Shown here: in pieces, positions 53,163 through 61,745 of the stretch
Layout: every line of letters begins with the position of its first letter
Numbering within the stretch: the first letter of the stretch is position 1
Notes under the pieces: generated by a model
Databases searched by the model: none
Seen by the model: only the letters and a program-made list of their open reading frames with translations
Told to the model about the DNA's origin: nothing
NCBI GenBank assembly: GCA_963790525.1
Contig: CAWBOV010000004.1
Coordinates: forward strand, 186,001 to 250,000
Direction of reading: 5' to 3'
DNA length: 64,000 nucleotides
DNA from: CAWBOV01 sp963790525
GTDB lineage: Bacteria > Actinomycetota > Actinomycetes > Mycobacteriales > Jatrophihabitantaceae
Position numbers and translations under genes: made by a program

Positions 53163-53810
53163 ACGTCGTCGGTCACGGTGCTACCTGGTCGACGACCACG
53201 CCATGTTCCGGGCCGGCGTCCGCGCCGAGCTCGGCTCCGCGCGTCGACGTCGTCGGAGAGGCCGGCTCGGTGGCCGAGGCCGTCTGACCGGGATCCGGGG
53301 CACCCGCCCCGACGTCGTCCTGCTCGACGTCCACCTGCCCGACGGCGGCGGCGCGGCGGTGCTGACCGCGCTGGCGAGCCGAGCTGCCCGACACCCGCTT
53401 CCTGGCCCTGTCGGTGTCCGACGCGGCCGAGGACGTCATCGGCGTGATCCGGGCGGGCGCGCGCGGCTACGTCACCAAGACGATCTCCGCCGACGAGCTC
53501 GCCGACGCGGTGCAGCGGGTGGCCGACGGTGACGTCGTCTTCAGCCCGCGCCTGGCCGGGTTCGTGCTCGACGCCTTCCGGGACGGTCCCGCGCCGCCGG
53601 TCGGTCGACCCCGAGCTGGACCAGCTGACGCCCCGCGAGCGGGAGGTCATGCGCCTGCTCGCTCGCGGCTACGCCTACAAGGAGATCGCCGCGGAGCTGT
53701 TCATCTCGATCAAGACGGTGGAGACGCACGCGTCGAACGTGCTGCGCAAGCTGCAGCTGTCCAGCCGCCACCAGCTCACCCGGTGGGCCGCCGACCGCCG
53801 CATCGTCTGA
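53160..53810 (+). pseudogene. NarL/LuxR-type response regulator (frameshifts)
   Basis: Receiver domain pieces: MTSSVTV, YLVDDHAMFRAGVRAEL, VDVVGEAGSVAEAV, TRPDVVLLDVHLPDGGGAAVLTAL (phospho-Asp), FLALSVSDAAEDVIGVIRAGARGYVTKTIS. The LuxR helix-turn-helix DQLTPREREVMRLLARGYAYKEIAAELFISIKTVETHASNVLRKLQLSSRHQLTRWA closes it at 53810. About four single-base insertions (near 53184, 53244, 53386, 53600) interrupt it. It starts at ATG 53160 directly after the kinase, its cognate partner. Likely functional in the organism. Confidence 0.8.
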
Positions 53811-53844
53811 GATCGGCGGGTCGCGGACAGACGCTGTACCCGAG

Positions 53845-54894
53845 TCAGGCGAGCAGGTCGGGCTTCGCGTCGGCGCAGGTGGGGACGCCGGCCAGCGCGC
53901 ACGCGTTCCGCAGCTCCCCGGCGATGGTGTCCAGCACCTCCCGGACCCCGTCGGCGCCACCCAGCGCCAAGCCGTAGATCGGGAGCCTGCCGAGCAGCAC
54001 CGCCCGCGCGCCCAGCGCCAGGGCGCGCAGCACGTCGGTGCCGCAGCGGATGCCGCCGTCGACGTACACCTCCGCCTGCCCGGCCACCGCGGCCACCACC
54101 TCGGCGAGCGCGTCGGCAGTGGCGACGACACCGTCCAGCTGCCGGCCACCGTGGTTGGAGACGACCACCGCGGCGGCGCCGGAGTCCACGCAGGCCCGGG
54201 CGTCGTCGCCGCGCAGGACTCCCTTGGCCACCACCGGCAGTGTGGTGTGCGCGCGCAACCACGAGATCGCGTCCATCGTCAGCGACGGGTCGAAGGCCAC
54301 CTCGGCGTAGCCGCTGATGTTGGCCTCCAGGGCCGGACCGCCGGGCTGGACGAGGTTGGCCAGGTGCAGGTGCGGGGGCATGACGTAGCCGGTGTCGCCG
54401 TGGCGGCGGCGGATGCCCAGCCGCGGTGTGTCCACGGTCAGTACCAGCGCCCGGTAGCCGGCTGCCTCGGCCCGGCGCACGAGGGACAGCGTGAGCTCGC
54501 GGTCGGCGTGGACGTAGAGCTGGAACCAGCGCACCGACGCGGGAGCGGCCGCGGCGGTCTCCTCCAGGCTGACCGTGGCCATGGTCGAGGCGACGAACCC
54601 GACGCCCGCCGCGTGCGTGCCGCGCAGGGTCGCCGGCTCACCCTCGGGGTCGCTGATCCGGTGGTAGGCGGTCGGGGCGACGAGCAGCGGGGCGGCGAGG
54701 CGTGCCCCGAGCACCGTGGTCGACAGGTCCACGCGGGAGACGTCGCGCAGGACCCGCGGGCGGATGCGGTAGCGGCCCCACGCGGCGACGTTGTCGCGCA
54801 GCGTCACCTCGGCCTCGGCGCCGCCGGCGATGTAGTCGAATCCGGCTGGATCGAGCACCGCCCGAGCGCGATCCTCCAGGTCGTCGAGCCGCAT
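53845..54894 (-). CDS. FMN-dependent alpha-hydroxy-acid oxidase
   Basis: A 349-residue TIM-barrel flavoenzyme of the glycolate/lactate oxidase family. FDYIAGGAEAEVTLRDNVAAWGRYRIRPRVLRDVS opens it; LLVAPTAYHRISDPEGE, FQLYVHADRELTLSLV, VVAKGVLRGDDA follow. The catalytic base is His248 with substrate Arg251 in VVVSNHGGRQLDG, and FMN phosphate binding is at VYVDGGIRCGTDVLRALALGARAVLLGR. Substrate (lactate, mandelate or other) is undetermined. It sits 8 bp before the upstream PIG-L gene on the same strand. Confidence 0.93.
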   Translation of the reverse strand: MRLDDLEDRARAVLDPAGFDYIAGGAEAEVTLRDNVAAWGRYRIRPRVLRDVSRVDLSTTVLGARLAAPLLVAPTAYHRISDPEGEPATLRGTHAAGVGFVASTMATVSLEETAAAAPASVRWFQLYVHADRELTLSLVRRAEAAGYRALVLTVDTPRLGIRRRHGDTGYVMPPHLHLANLVQPGGPALEANISGYAEVAFDPSLTMDAISWLRAHTTLPVVAKGVLRGDDARACVDSGAAAVVVSNHGGRQLDGVVATADALAEVVAAVAGQAEVYVDGGIRCGTDVLRALALGARAVLLGRLPIYGLALGGADGVREVLDTIAGELRNACALAGVPTCADAKPDLLA

Positions 54895-54902
54895 CCGCTG
54901 CC

Positions 54903-55607
54903 TCAGCCCTCGATCCGCACGATCCGGAACACCTCTGCCAGCCGCCCGTCGGCGAAGCCCGCGGCCCGCCCGTTCGCGGCGAGGAACGCCCGGATCCGCG
55001 TGGGGATCTCGGGGTTGTGGGCGGTCTGGCTGGCATGGGCGCGCAGCGCGGCCAGCTTCTGCTCGACGGTGTCGGTGACGTCGACGTAGTGGTCGGCGTG
55101 CGGGTCGGCCATCAACCAGATCTCGGGCACCGTCCAGGCCGGGAAGCCGTCGGCGAGCAGCTCCGGATGGGCGAACGGATTGCGCGCATCCGGATAGACC
55201 GCGCGGACGGCCGCCTCGCCGGTGGCCAGGTGGTCCGGGTGGCTCGCGGGCAGGCGCGCCCAGTTGCGCTCCGGTGAGGGGAGCACCACGCGGTCGGGGC
55301 GGGTGCGGCGGATGGAGCGGGAGAGGTCCCTGCGCAGGTCCTGGCTCACCTCGACCGCGCCGTCGGGATAGCCGAGGAACTCGATGTCGCTCACGCCCAC
55401 TGCGGCGCCCGCGGCCCGCTGCTCGGCCTCCCGCAGCGGCGCCATCTGCTCGCGCGGGGTGTCATCGAAACCGCCGGCGTCGCCGGAGGTGACGATGCAG
55501 TAGGACACCGCGATCCCCGCCTGCGTCCAGCTCGCCACGGTTCCCGCCGCGCCGAAGTCGATGTCGTCCGGATGGGCGGCGACGACGAGGATGCGCTCGA
55601 CGGTCAC
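54903..55607 (-). CDS. PIG-L/LmbE-family zinc deacetylase
   Basis: A 234-residue zinc hydrolase: ILVVAAHPDDIDFGAAGTVA (His12, Asp14, Asp15), SHPDHLATGEAAV (His123, His126), DVTDTVEQKLAALRAHASQT. The family includes MshB and Mca of mycothiol metabolism, but the short length and the GGFDD motif fit a generic PIG-L member better. GTG 55607 is the start. Co-directional with the hydroxy-acid oxidase; substrate unknown. Confidence 0.9.
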   Translation of the reverse strand: MTVERILVVAAHPDDIDFGAAGTVASWTQAGIAVSYCIVTSGDAGGFDDTPREQMAPLREAEQRAAGAAVGVSDIEFLGYPDGAVEVSQDLRRDLSRSIRRTRPDRVVLPSPERNWARLPASHPDHLATGEAAVRAVYPDARNPFAHPELLADGFPAWTVPEIWLMADPHADHYVDVTDTVEQKLAALRAHASQTAHNPEIPTRIRAFLAANGRAAGFADGRLAEVFRIVRIEG

Positions 55608-55649
55608 GACGGACGGTGGCAGTGGCGGGTCATGGCGTGATGGTAGGGG

Positions 55650-55955
55650 TCAGCGCCGTCCGCGGCAGACGCGGAGTACGGCCTCGGCCAGCGACGGGCC
55701 GTCCGGACCGAGCACCTCGCGGTAGTGCGCCAGGATGACCCGCTCGCGCCCGAGCTCGACCCGCGTGCCTCCGGCGCTGATGCGGGCGGCCTGGACCTTC
55801 ACCGAGACCTGCGCGCGCTCGGCGACGAGCTTGGAGATGGCGGCGTCGAGCCGGTCGATCTCCGCACGGAGGGTCTCGATGTCATCGAGCGCGACCTCGA
55901 CGCCCGTCTGCAGCGTCTCGTCGACGCTGGCCACGTTGGGGACTGTGCCGGTCAT
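55650..55955 (-). CDS. Chorismate mutase (AroQ-delta type)
   Basis: Converts chorismate to prephenate for Phe and Tyr synthesis. The 101-residue helical protein shows LRAEIDRLDAAISKLVAERAQVSVKVQAARISAGGTRVELGRERVILAHYREVLGPDGPSLAEAVLRVCRGR, the M. tuberculosis Rv0948c pattern (Arg in RxEIDxxD, GGTR). Members of this group have low activity alone and are boosted by DAHP synthase. ATG 55955 has GAAAGGGAAA upstream. Controlled by a leader with aromatic codons and a terminator. Divergent from uvrD1 as in M. tuberculosis. Confidence 0.95.
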   Translation of the reverse strand: MTGTVPNVASVDETLQTGVEVALDDIETLRAEIDRLDAAISKLVAERAQVSVKVQAARISAGGTRVELGRERVILAHYREVLGPDGPSLAEAVLRVCRGRR

Positions 55956-56006
55956 GGTGTTTCCCTTTCGATGGAGCCCCGCTGCCGATGGCGCCCTGGA
56001 CGCACG

Positions 56007-56040
56007 CAAAAGCGCCCCGGCCGCTGCGGCTCGGGGCGCT
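56007..56040 (-). terminator. Attenuator terminator before the chorismate mutase gene
   Basis: On the minus strand AGCGCCCCG pairs with CGGGGCGCT (56040-56032 and 56019-56011), with an inner GCCG/CGGC stem, followed by TTTTGCG. This is an intrinsic terminator with a true T-run, lying 52 nt before the start codon and 15 nt after the leader peptide stop. Confidence 0.85.
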
Positions 56041-56055
56041 GAGTGTCTGGTCTGA

Positions 56056-56121
56056 TCAGACGGCAGCGACGGGAACCGCGATGCGGTACCCATAGAAAAA
56101 CTCGCCTGCGCGCTTGATCAC
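56056..56121 (-). promoter_or_regulatory. Leader peptide with FFYGY run (attenuator control of chorismate mutase)
   Basis: GTG 56121 begins a 21-residue peptide VIKRAGEFFYGYRIAVPVAAV ending at TGA 56056. Codons 8, 9, 10 and 12 are Phe, Phe, Tyr, Tyr (56100-56086). The RNA folds a hairpin GGGTACCGC/GCGGTTCCC (56091-56083 with 56079-56071) that begins on the Gly11-Tyr12 codons. If a ribosome stalls there, the freed strand (56075-56063) can pair with 56027-56015 inside the terminator (12 of 13 positions, counting G-U). This is the classical antiterminator arrangement. An AGAG-type ribosome binding site for the leader is not obvious. Confidence 0.8.
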
Positions 56122-56254
56122 GCAACGATGGTGCCACGCGTGGCGGCCCGGAGGCAATTTCGGTGGGACGGTCGTCTCACTGTGCGGGACGCCGCGGTGA
56201 CGTGCCCGCGGGCGCCCGGCAGCGTCGGTGGGCGAACGTAGGCTGGGTGGTGCG

Positions 56255-58663
56255 ATGACTCCCGACACTTCAGCCCTGTTCGCACTGCCGTCCGCAGCGA
56301 CCGCGCCCGACCCGTCCGGGGACGATGCCGCGGCCGAACGCGCCCGGGCGAGGGCGGCGCGCGTCGAGGCACTCCTGGAGGGCCTCAACGCCCAGCAGCG
56401 CGCCGCGGTGATCCACGGAGGCTCGCCGCTGCTGATCGTCGCGGGGGCCGGTTCGGGCAAGACCCGTGTGCTGACCCACCGGATCGGCTACCTGCTGGCC
56501 GACCGCAACGTCCACCCCGGCGAGATCCTCGCCATCACCTTCACGAACAAGGCCGCTGGGGAGATGAAGGAGCGCGTCGCCGCCCTCGTCGGAGGCCGGG
56601 CACGGTTGATGTGGGTGTCGACGTTCCATTCGATGTGCGTGCGGATCCTGCGCGCCGAGTCCAAGACGCTGGGCCTGAAGTCGGCGTTCTCGATCTACGA
56701 CGCCGACGATTCGCGCCGCTTGATGACGCTGGTGAGCCGGGACCTGGATCTGGACCCCAAGCGGTATCCCGCGCGCTCGCTCACCGCCAAGGTGAGCAAC
56801 CTCAAGAACGAGCTGGTCGGCGTCACCGCGTGGGCCGAGCAGGCCACGAGCGCGCCCGACAAGATCCTCGCCGAGGTGTACGCCCTGTACCAGCAGCGGC
56901 TGCAGCAGGCGCACGCGCTGGACTTCGACGACCTGATCGCCCGGACGGTGGCGCTGCTCCAGGAGCACCCCGACACCGCCGAGCACTACCGGCGGCGGTT
57001 CCGGCACGTGCTGGTCGACGAGTACCAGGACACCAACCACGCGCAGTACATGCTCATCCGCGAGCTCACGAAGGAGGCGCCGGGCACCGACCTGCCGCCC
57101 GCCGAGCTCTGCGTCGTCGGTGACGCCGACCAGTCGATCTATGCCTTCCGGGGCGCGAGCATCCGCAACATCCTCGAGTTCGAGCGGGACTATCCCGGCG
57201 CCCGCACCATCCTGCTGGAGCAGAACTACCGCTCCACCCAGACGATCCTGACCACCGCCAACGCCGTCATCGCCCGCAACACCTCCCGTCGGCCGAAGAA
57301 CCTGTGGTCCGACGCCGGCCCCGGGGAGCCGATCGCCGGCTACGTCGCCGACAACGAGCACGACGAGGCGGCGTGGGTCGCCCAGCGCATCGACGAGCTC
57401 ACCGACAACGGCGTGGCGACGGCGTCGGATGTGGCCGTCTTCTACCGCACGAACGCGCAGTCACGGGTGTTCGAGGAGGTGTTCATCCGGGTCGGCATGC
57501 CGTACAAGGTCGTCGGCGGCGTGCGCTTCTACGAACGGCGCGAGGTGCGCGACATCCTGGCCTATCTACGGGTGGTGTCGAACACCGACGACGTCGTCAG
57601 CCTGCGGCGGATCCTCAACACTCCGCGGCGCGGCATCGGCGACCGCGCGGAGGCGTGCGTGCAGTCCTTCGCCGAGCGCGAACGCATCTCCTTCGGCGCC
57701 GCGCTGGAGGTCGCCGACCAGGCTCCTGGCATCAACCCCCGCAGCGTCAACGCGATCCGGGGCTTCACCGAGCTGATGACCGGACTGCGCGCGGTGGCGC
57801 TCAGCGAGAAGGACTCGCCGAGCGCGATCGTCGAGGCCATCCTCGACCGCACCGGCTACCTCGCCGAGCTCGAGGCGTCCCGCGACCCGCAGGACGAAGG
57901 CCGCGTCGACAACCTCCGCGAGCTGGTGTCGGTGGCGCGGGAGTTCGAGGAGCAGCGCGCCGGAGCCGAGCAGACCGCCACCCTGGCCGAGTTCCTGGAG
58001 CAGGTCTCCCTGGTGGCCGACGCCGACTCCGTTCCGGACGCCGACGGCGGGGTCGTCACCCTGATGACACTCCACACCGCGAAGGGGCTGGAGTTCCCGG
58101 TCGTGTTCCTCGTCGGTCTGGAGGACGGGGTGTTCCCGCACCTGCGCTCGCTCGCCGACGCCCCGGAGCTGGAGGAGGAGCGCCGCCTGGCCTACGTCGG
58201 CATCACCCGTGCCCGCGAGCGCCTGTACCTCTCTCGTGCGGTGAGCCGCTCGGCGTGGGGGCAGCCCGCCTGGAATCCGCCGTCCCGCTTCCTCGACGAG
58301 ATCCCGTCGGAACTGGTGACCTGGACCGGAGCGGTCGGCGACGCCGCGCCCCGCTACGGCGACGACGGTTACGGCTCGTCCAGCGGGCGCTACGCCGACC
58401 ACGGCTACCGGCCGGCGCCGCGCAAGTCCGCGCAACAGCAACTGGCCGAGAACCGGCTGTCCAGCGGCGGTCTGCGTGGTGGCGTCGGCAACCGGGCGAT
58501 CCCGTCGCTGGACGTGGGCGATCGGGTCAGCCACGACGCGTGGGGCCTGGGCACCGTGACGGGCGTGCGCGGGGCCGGCGACAAGGCGCAGGCCGAGGTC
58601 GACTTCGGCAGCGCCGGGCGCAAGTGGCTGGTGCTGCGCTACGCCCAGCTCGACAAGCTCTGA
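56255..58663 (+). CDS. uvrD1: ATP-dependent DNA helicase UvrD1/PcrA
   Basis: Superfamily 1A 3'-5' helicase of 802 residues. Q motif LNAQQRAAVIHGGSPLLIVAGAGSGKT (Walker A, 64-70), motif Ia AITFTNKAAGEMKER, Walker B VLVDEYQDTN, motif III VVGDADQSIYAFRGA, motif IV QNYRST, motif V VTLMTLHTAKGLEFPVVFLVGLEDGVFPH, motif VI EERRLAYVGITRARERLYLS. The C-terminal Tudor-like domain (VGDRVSHDAWGLGTVTGVRG to YAQLDKL) binds RNA polymerase or Ku in relatives. ATG 56255; TAGGCT at 56239 is a -10 candidate. Confidence 0.97.
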   Translation: MTPDTSALFALPSAATAPDPSGDDAAAERARARAARVEALLEGLNAQQRAAVIHGGSPLLIVAGAGSGKTRVLTHRIGYLLADRNVHPGEILAITFTNKAAGEMKERVAALVGGRARLMWVSTFHSMCVRILRAESKTLGLKSAFSIYDADDSRRLMTLVSRDLDLDPKRYPARSLTAKVSNLKNELVGVTAWAEQATSAPDKILAEVYALYQQRLQQAHALDFDDLIARTVALLQEHPDTAEHYRRRFRHVLVDEYQDTNHAQYMLIRELTKEAPGTDLPPAELCVVGDADQSIYAFRGASIRNILEFERDYPGARTILLEQNYRSTQTILTTANAVIARNTSRRPKNLWSDAGPGEPIAGYVADNEHDEAAWVAQRIDELTDNGVATASDVAVFYRTNAQSRVFEEVFIRVGMPYKVVGGVRFYERREVRDILAYLRVVSNTDDVVSLRRILNTPRRGIGDRAEACVQSFAERERISFGAALEVADQAPGINPRSVNAIRGFTELMTGLRAVALSEKDSPSAIVEAILDRTGYLAELEASRDPQDEGRVDNLRELVSVAREFEEQRAGAEQTATLAEFLEQVSLVADADSVPDADGGVVTLMTLHTAKGLEFPVVFLVGLEDGVFPHLRSLADAPELEEERRLAYVGITRARERLYLSRAVSRSAWGQPAWNPPSRFLDEIPSELVTWTGAVGDAAPRYGDDGYGSSSGRYADHGYRPAPRKSAQQQLAENRLSSGGLRGGVGNRAIPSLDVGDRVSHDAWGLGTVTGVRGAGDKAQAEVDFGSAGRKWLVLRYAQLDKL

Positions 58664-58686
58664 CGGGAGGCGGCGTCGAGGCTGCG

Positions 58687-59994
58687 TCAGGCTGCGGCTT
58701 CCGAGGGCGCCGCGTCGGGTGTGAGTTCGCGGGCCGGTTCGCGGGCGGTGGCGGTCCAGACCTGGCGGCAGGCGAACCAGGTCAGGTAGACGAGCAGCAG
58801 GTTCCGCGCGGCGAGCAGGAGCGTCGCGGGCACGGCCGTCCAGTCGGTGCTCGTCAGGGAGCCGTAGCCGATCGGGAAGACCAGATGGGTCAGCACGGCG
58901 ACCACGAGGAGGAGCTGGCCGATCCGCCGGACCGCCCGGTCGCGGGGAGCCAGGCAGGTGAGGCCGGCGACCGGGCCACCCAGCCAGAGGATGTACTGCG
59001 GGCTGAGGGTCTTGTTCGTGATCGTCACGACCAGGGCCGTCGCGACCAGCATCCATCCCAGCGTCAGCGCCGAGGTCTGCGGCATGCGGTGGGCGCGCAG
59101 CCACAGCAGCGCGAGCAGGATCACACCGAGCGCGGTGATGACCGTGGTCAGGACGAGGGTGGCACCGACGCCCGCGCCGAAGATCTCCCACGCCTTGTAG
59201 TTGCTGACCCTCAGCAGCCAGACGTGATCGGTCACCGAGCGGGCGAGCATCAGGGGCGTTGCCGCGATGGACTCGATCTGCAGCCCGCGGTCGGACTGCC
59301 ATCTCAGCGGTGACAGGGTCCGCTGCACCCCGCCGATCAGCAGCGAGCCGCCCAGGAACACCGCGCCGGTCAGCACGAACGAGCCGACGACGGTCAGGCG
59401 CCGGTCCCGTCGCAGCAGGAACGTCGGCAGCATGATCGCCGGCCACAGCTTCAGCGCGGCACCGCAGGCGGTCAGGGCCGCGCAGACCGCCGGGCGACGG
59501 GCGGCCACGAGGACGGCCGCACCGGCCAGCGCCGCGGGGACCAGGTCGAACCGGAAGTAGGCCAGCGGCCCGACACAGGGCACGAACCAGAGCCAGAGGT
59601 TCACCGCCGCGCTGCGGCGGCGGCCGTCCACCCGCCACAGCAGGCCGGTGAAGGCGGCGTCGACGGCGAGCATCGAGGCAGCGAACAGGAAGGCGAAGGC
59701 CACCGAGTTCAGGCCGCCGATGAGGAACTGGGGCAGCAGCACCAGGAAGACGGGGACCGGGTACTCGATGAGCGTGTTCGGCACCGACGCCCCGTTGAAG
59801 AGGGTGTGCAGCGCGCGGCCGTAGTAGATGACGTCGCCGGTGACGCCGTAGTCCAGGCCGACGAGCAGCATCAGCATCAGCGCGCGGCTGGCGATCCAGC
59901 GCCAGAGGATGCTGTGGCTGCGGTCGGTCGCAAGGGTCTCGGGCAGCTCGAGCGAGGACAGGCGCCTGCTCAGCTGCACCGCGGTGCCCGTCAT
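58687..59994 (-). CDS. GT87-type polyprenol-phosphate-sugar glycosyltransferase
   Basis: A 435-residue membrane glycosyltransferase (DUF2029/GT87, the PimE-like mannosyltransferase family). About ten hydrophobic segments; the first loop carries the conserved acidic catalytic region (GDVIYYGRALHTLFNGASVPNTLIEYPVPVFLVLLP, with the characteristic EYPP-like turn). Later SVAFAFLFAASML, RFDLVPAALAG, ALKLWPAIMLP, TNKTLSPQYILWLGGPVAGL. Likely adds mannose to phosphatidylinositol mannosides or other envelope glycans; acceptor not determinable. It converges with uvrD1. Confidence 0.87.
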   Translation of the reverse strand: MTGTAVQLSRRLSSLELPETLATDRSHSILWRWIASRALMLMLLVGLDYGVTGDVIYYGRALHTLFNGASVPNTLIEYPVPVFLVLLPQFLIGGLNSVAFAFLFAASMLAVDAAFTGLLWRVDGRRRSAAVNLWLWFVPCVGPLAYFRFDLVPAALAGAAVLVAARRPAVCAALTACGAALKLWPAIMLPTFLLRRDRRLTVVGSFVLTGAVFLGGSLLIGGVQRTLSPLRWQSDRGLQIESIAATPLMLARSVTDHVWLLRVSNYKAWEIFGAGVGATLVLTTVITALGVILLALLWLRAHRMPQTSALTLGWMLVATALVVTITNKTLSPQYILWLGGPVAGLTCLAPRDRAVRRIGQLLLVVAVLTHLVFPIGYGSLTSTDWTAVPATLLLAARNLLLVYLTWFACRQVWTATAREPARELTPDAAPSEAAA

Positions 59995-60135
59995 CGTGGT
60001 CTCCGTCGCTCGTCGCCTCGTCAGCCGTTCCGGCGTGAGCCAGCCTGTCGAGGATGGGCGCCTCGGGTCAAATTACGCGGTGACGTTCAGGCCTCGATGT
60101 GAGACACCGCGCAGGAGCGCGGGGAGCGGGCGGGT

Positions 60136-61248
60136 TCAGTCGTTGGGCAGGTACGGGCCGACGCTGATGCCGCGGGCCTTGAGCCACGGGACCGGGTCGA
60201 TGGGCGGCCCGGTGAAGCTGCCCTTGTGCACCTCGAAGTGCAGGTGGGGGCCGGTCGCCTGGCCCTCCGCGCCGACCAGGGCGATCTTCTGCCCCGCCTT
60301 GACCTTCTCGCCCGCGTGCACGAAGTAGTACCGCATGTGGCCGTAGATCGTGACGTCGCCGTTGGACTGCTGGATGACGACCCAGTTGCCGAAGCCCTCC
60401 GCCGGGCCGGCCTGGAGAACGACACCGTCGCCGACGGCCAGGATCGACGAGCCCAGCGGCCCGGCGAGGTCGATCCCCTCGTGCATGACGCCCCAGCGCA
60501 TGCAGAAGCAGGAGGTCATCGGGCCGTTGTTGGGCTTCACCCAGATGCCGGGGACGGTCTGCCCCGGCTTCATCGCCGGTGTCAGGGGCGTGGAGCGGCG
60601 GGTCGAGCGGGAGACGCGTACCGCGGACCGGCTCGCGCTCACCTTCGCCGGGTCCAGGGTGTCGACGTTCGGGGAGTAGGTCGACGTCGAGGTGGCGGTG
60701 GGAGCGGTCGAACTCGCGGCGGTGGACGGTGCGCCCGCGATCTGGGCGGTGTCGGCGGCGGCCGTCGTCGGCGAGGACGAGGTCAGGTGCGGCACCTCGA
60801 TGGCGGCGACGGTGATGAGTACCGCGGCGGCGGCGAGGACGGGACGGGCGACGACCCGGAGCCGCCGCGGCGCGGCGAGAGCGGGGACCGCCTCGGCCGG
60901 CGAGCGGCGCGGCACCGACGTGACGGCCGTGGCGCCTGCTCCGTGGCGGTGCCGGCTGCGGGTGGAGGGAGCGGTGCCCTGCGTCGCCGCGAACCGGGCG
61001 ATGAGAGCGGCCGCCGGGATCGGACCGGCGACCGGGACCGGACCGGCGACCGGGGCCGGACGGGTCGATGCCGGCGGGGCCGCAGCCGTCACTGGGGGGG
61101 AGGTGACGGCTGCGGCGACCGGCTGCTGAGCTGCCCGGATGCGGGCTACCAGCTCAGCTGCGGAAACCCCCGGGGAGGGGGAACCGGATCGGGTGGGCGG
61201 AGCGTTGTGACGGCGCATGGAAGAAACCGGCGCGGCGTGTCGGCTCAC
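60136..61248 (-). CDS. M23-family peptidoglycan hydrolase, membrane-anchored
   Basis: A 370-residue protein like Rv0950c. A Pro/Ala-rich cytoplasmic N-terminus (~125 residues, PAPVAGPVPVAGPIPAAALIA) precedes one membrane helix (LAAAAVLITVAAIEVPHL, ~137-155), a Ser/Thr linker, and an M23/LytM domain: WGVMHEGIDLAGPLGSSILAVGDGVVLQAG, GHMRYYFVHAGEKVKAGQKIALVG, GPHLHFEVHKG. The zinc His and HxH catalytic motif are intact, so it should be active. Same genomic neighbours (sucCD, uvrD1) as in mycobacteria. Confidence 0.92.
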   Translation of the reverse strand: MSRHAAPVSSMRRHNAPPTRSGSPSPGVSAAELVARIRAAQQPVAAAVTSPPVTAAAPPASTRPAPVAGPVPVAGPIPAAALIARFAATQGTAPSTRSRHRHGAGATAVTSVPRRSPAEAVPALAAPRRLRVVARPVLAAAAVLITVAAIEVPHLTSSSPTTAAADTAQIAGAPSTAASSTAPTATSTSTYSPNVDTLDPAKVSASRSAVRVSRSTRRSTPLTPAMKPGQTVPGIWVKPNNGPMTSCFCMRWGVMHEGIDLAGPLGSSILAVGDGVVLQAGPAEGFGNWVVIQQSNGDVTIYGHMRYYFVHAGEKVKAGQKIALVGAEGQATGPHLHFEVHKGSFTGPPIDPVPWLKARGISVGPYLPND

Positions 61249-61745
61249 AGGTCTCCTTCGTCACTAGTGCGCCCACCCGCGCTGCGTCGCGCCGCTCTCC
61301 GCTGAGTGGCGCAAAGGACTCGTTGTGCGGCTCCGGCGGGAGGCGAAATCGTTGCACTCCGAGCCGGACCGATACCGAACCGTAACCTACTTCGAGGCCG
61401 TAGCCAATTCCCTCTTTCCGGTGTCCGGAGTGCCACCGTTTGCCGCAGCTGACGCTCATCGCACGGTTGCGCCCGCCCCGTGGACGGCTCCCGCGCAGGT
61501 GTTCGCGAGGTTGCGGGGGCGTGACGGGGGGAGTGTGGCGTGCGTCAAAGACTGGACCTCGAACGCCCGCGGACACCCGTTTGGGCATACCCTCCGACGA
61601 GTCGAAGACGTGCGCGATCGTCTTCCACGCGGGACGCGTGCGCCGGGCCAGCCCCAGTCGCCGCGGCCCGCCGATACCAGTGCCACTGCAGCCGGCACCC
61701 GGGGTCCCCACGATCCGGATGCCCCATCGAGAAACGGAACACGTC
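61249..61745. other. 497-bp divergent region between the M23 and sucC genes
   Basis: The part next to the M23 gene (about 61260-61420) is rich in potential structure on the minus strand, including arms of GCGCC/GGCGC type near 61275-61325; it reads like a long 5' leader. I looked for the conserved core of the ydaO (cyclic di-AMP) riboswitch, common upstream of actinobacterial wall hydrolases, and did not find it. TACCCT (61588-61593) is a weak -10 candidate for sucC. A 162-codon frame at 61325-61813 is Arg/Pro-rich and overlaps sucC; not considered a gene. Confidence 0.4.

Noticed and set aside
61249..61440. ydaO-yuaA cyclic di-AMP riboswitch
   Set aside because: The conserved ACAGCTAACC-type 3' core and the GGGGTGAA block are not present on either strand.
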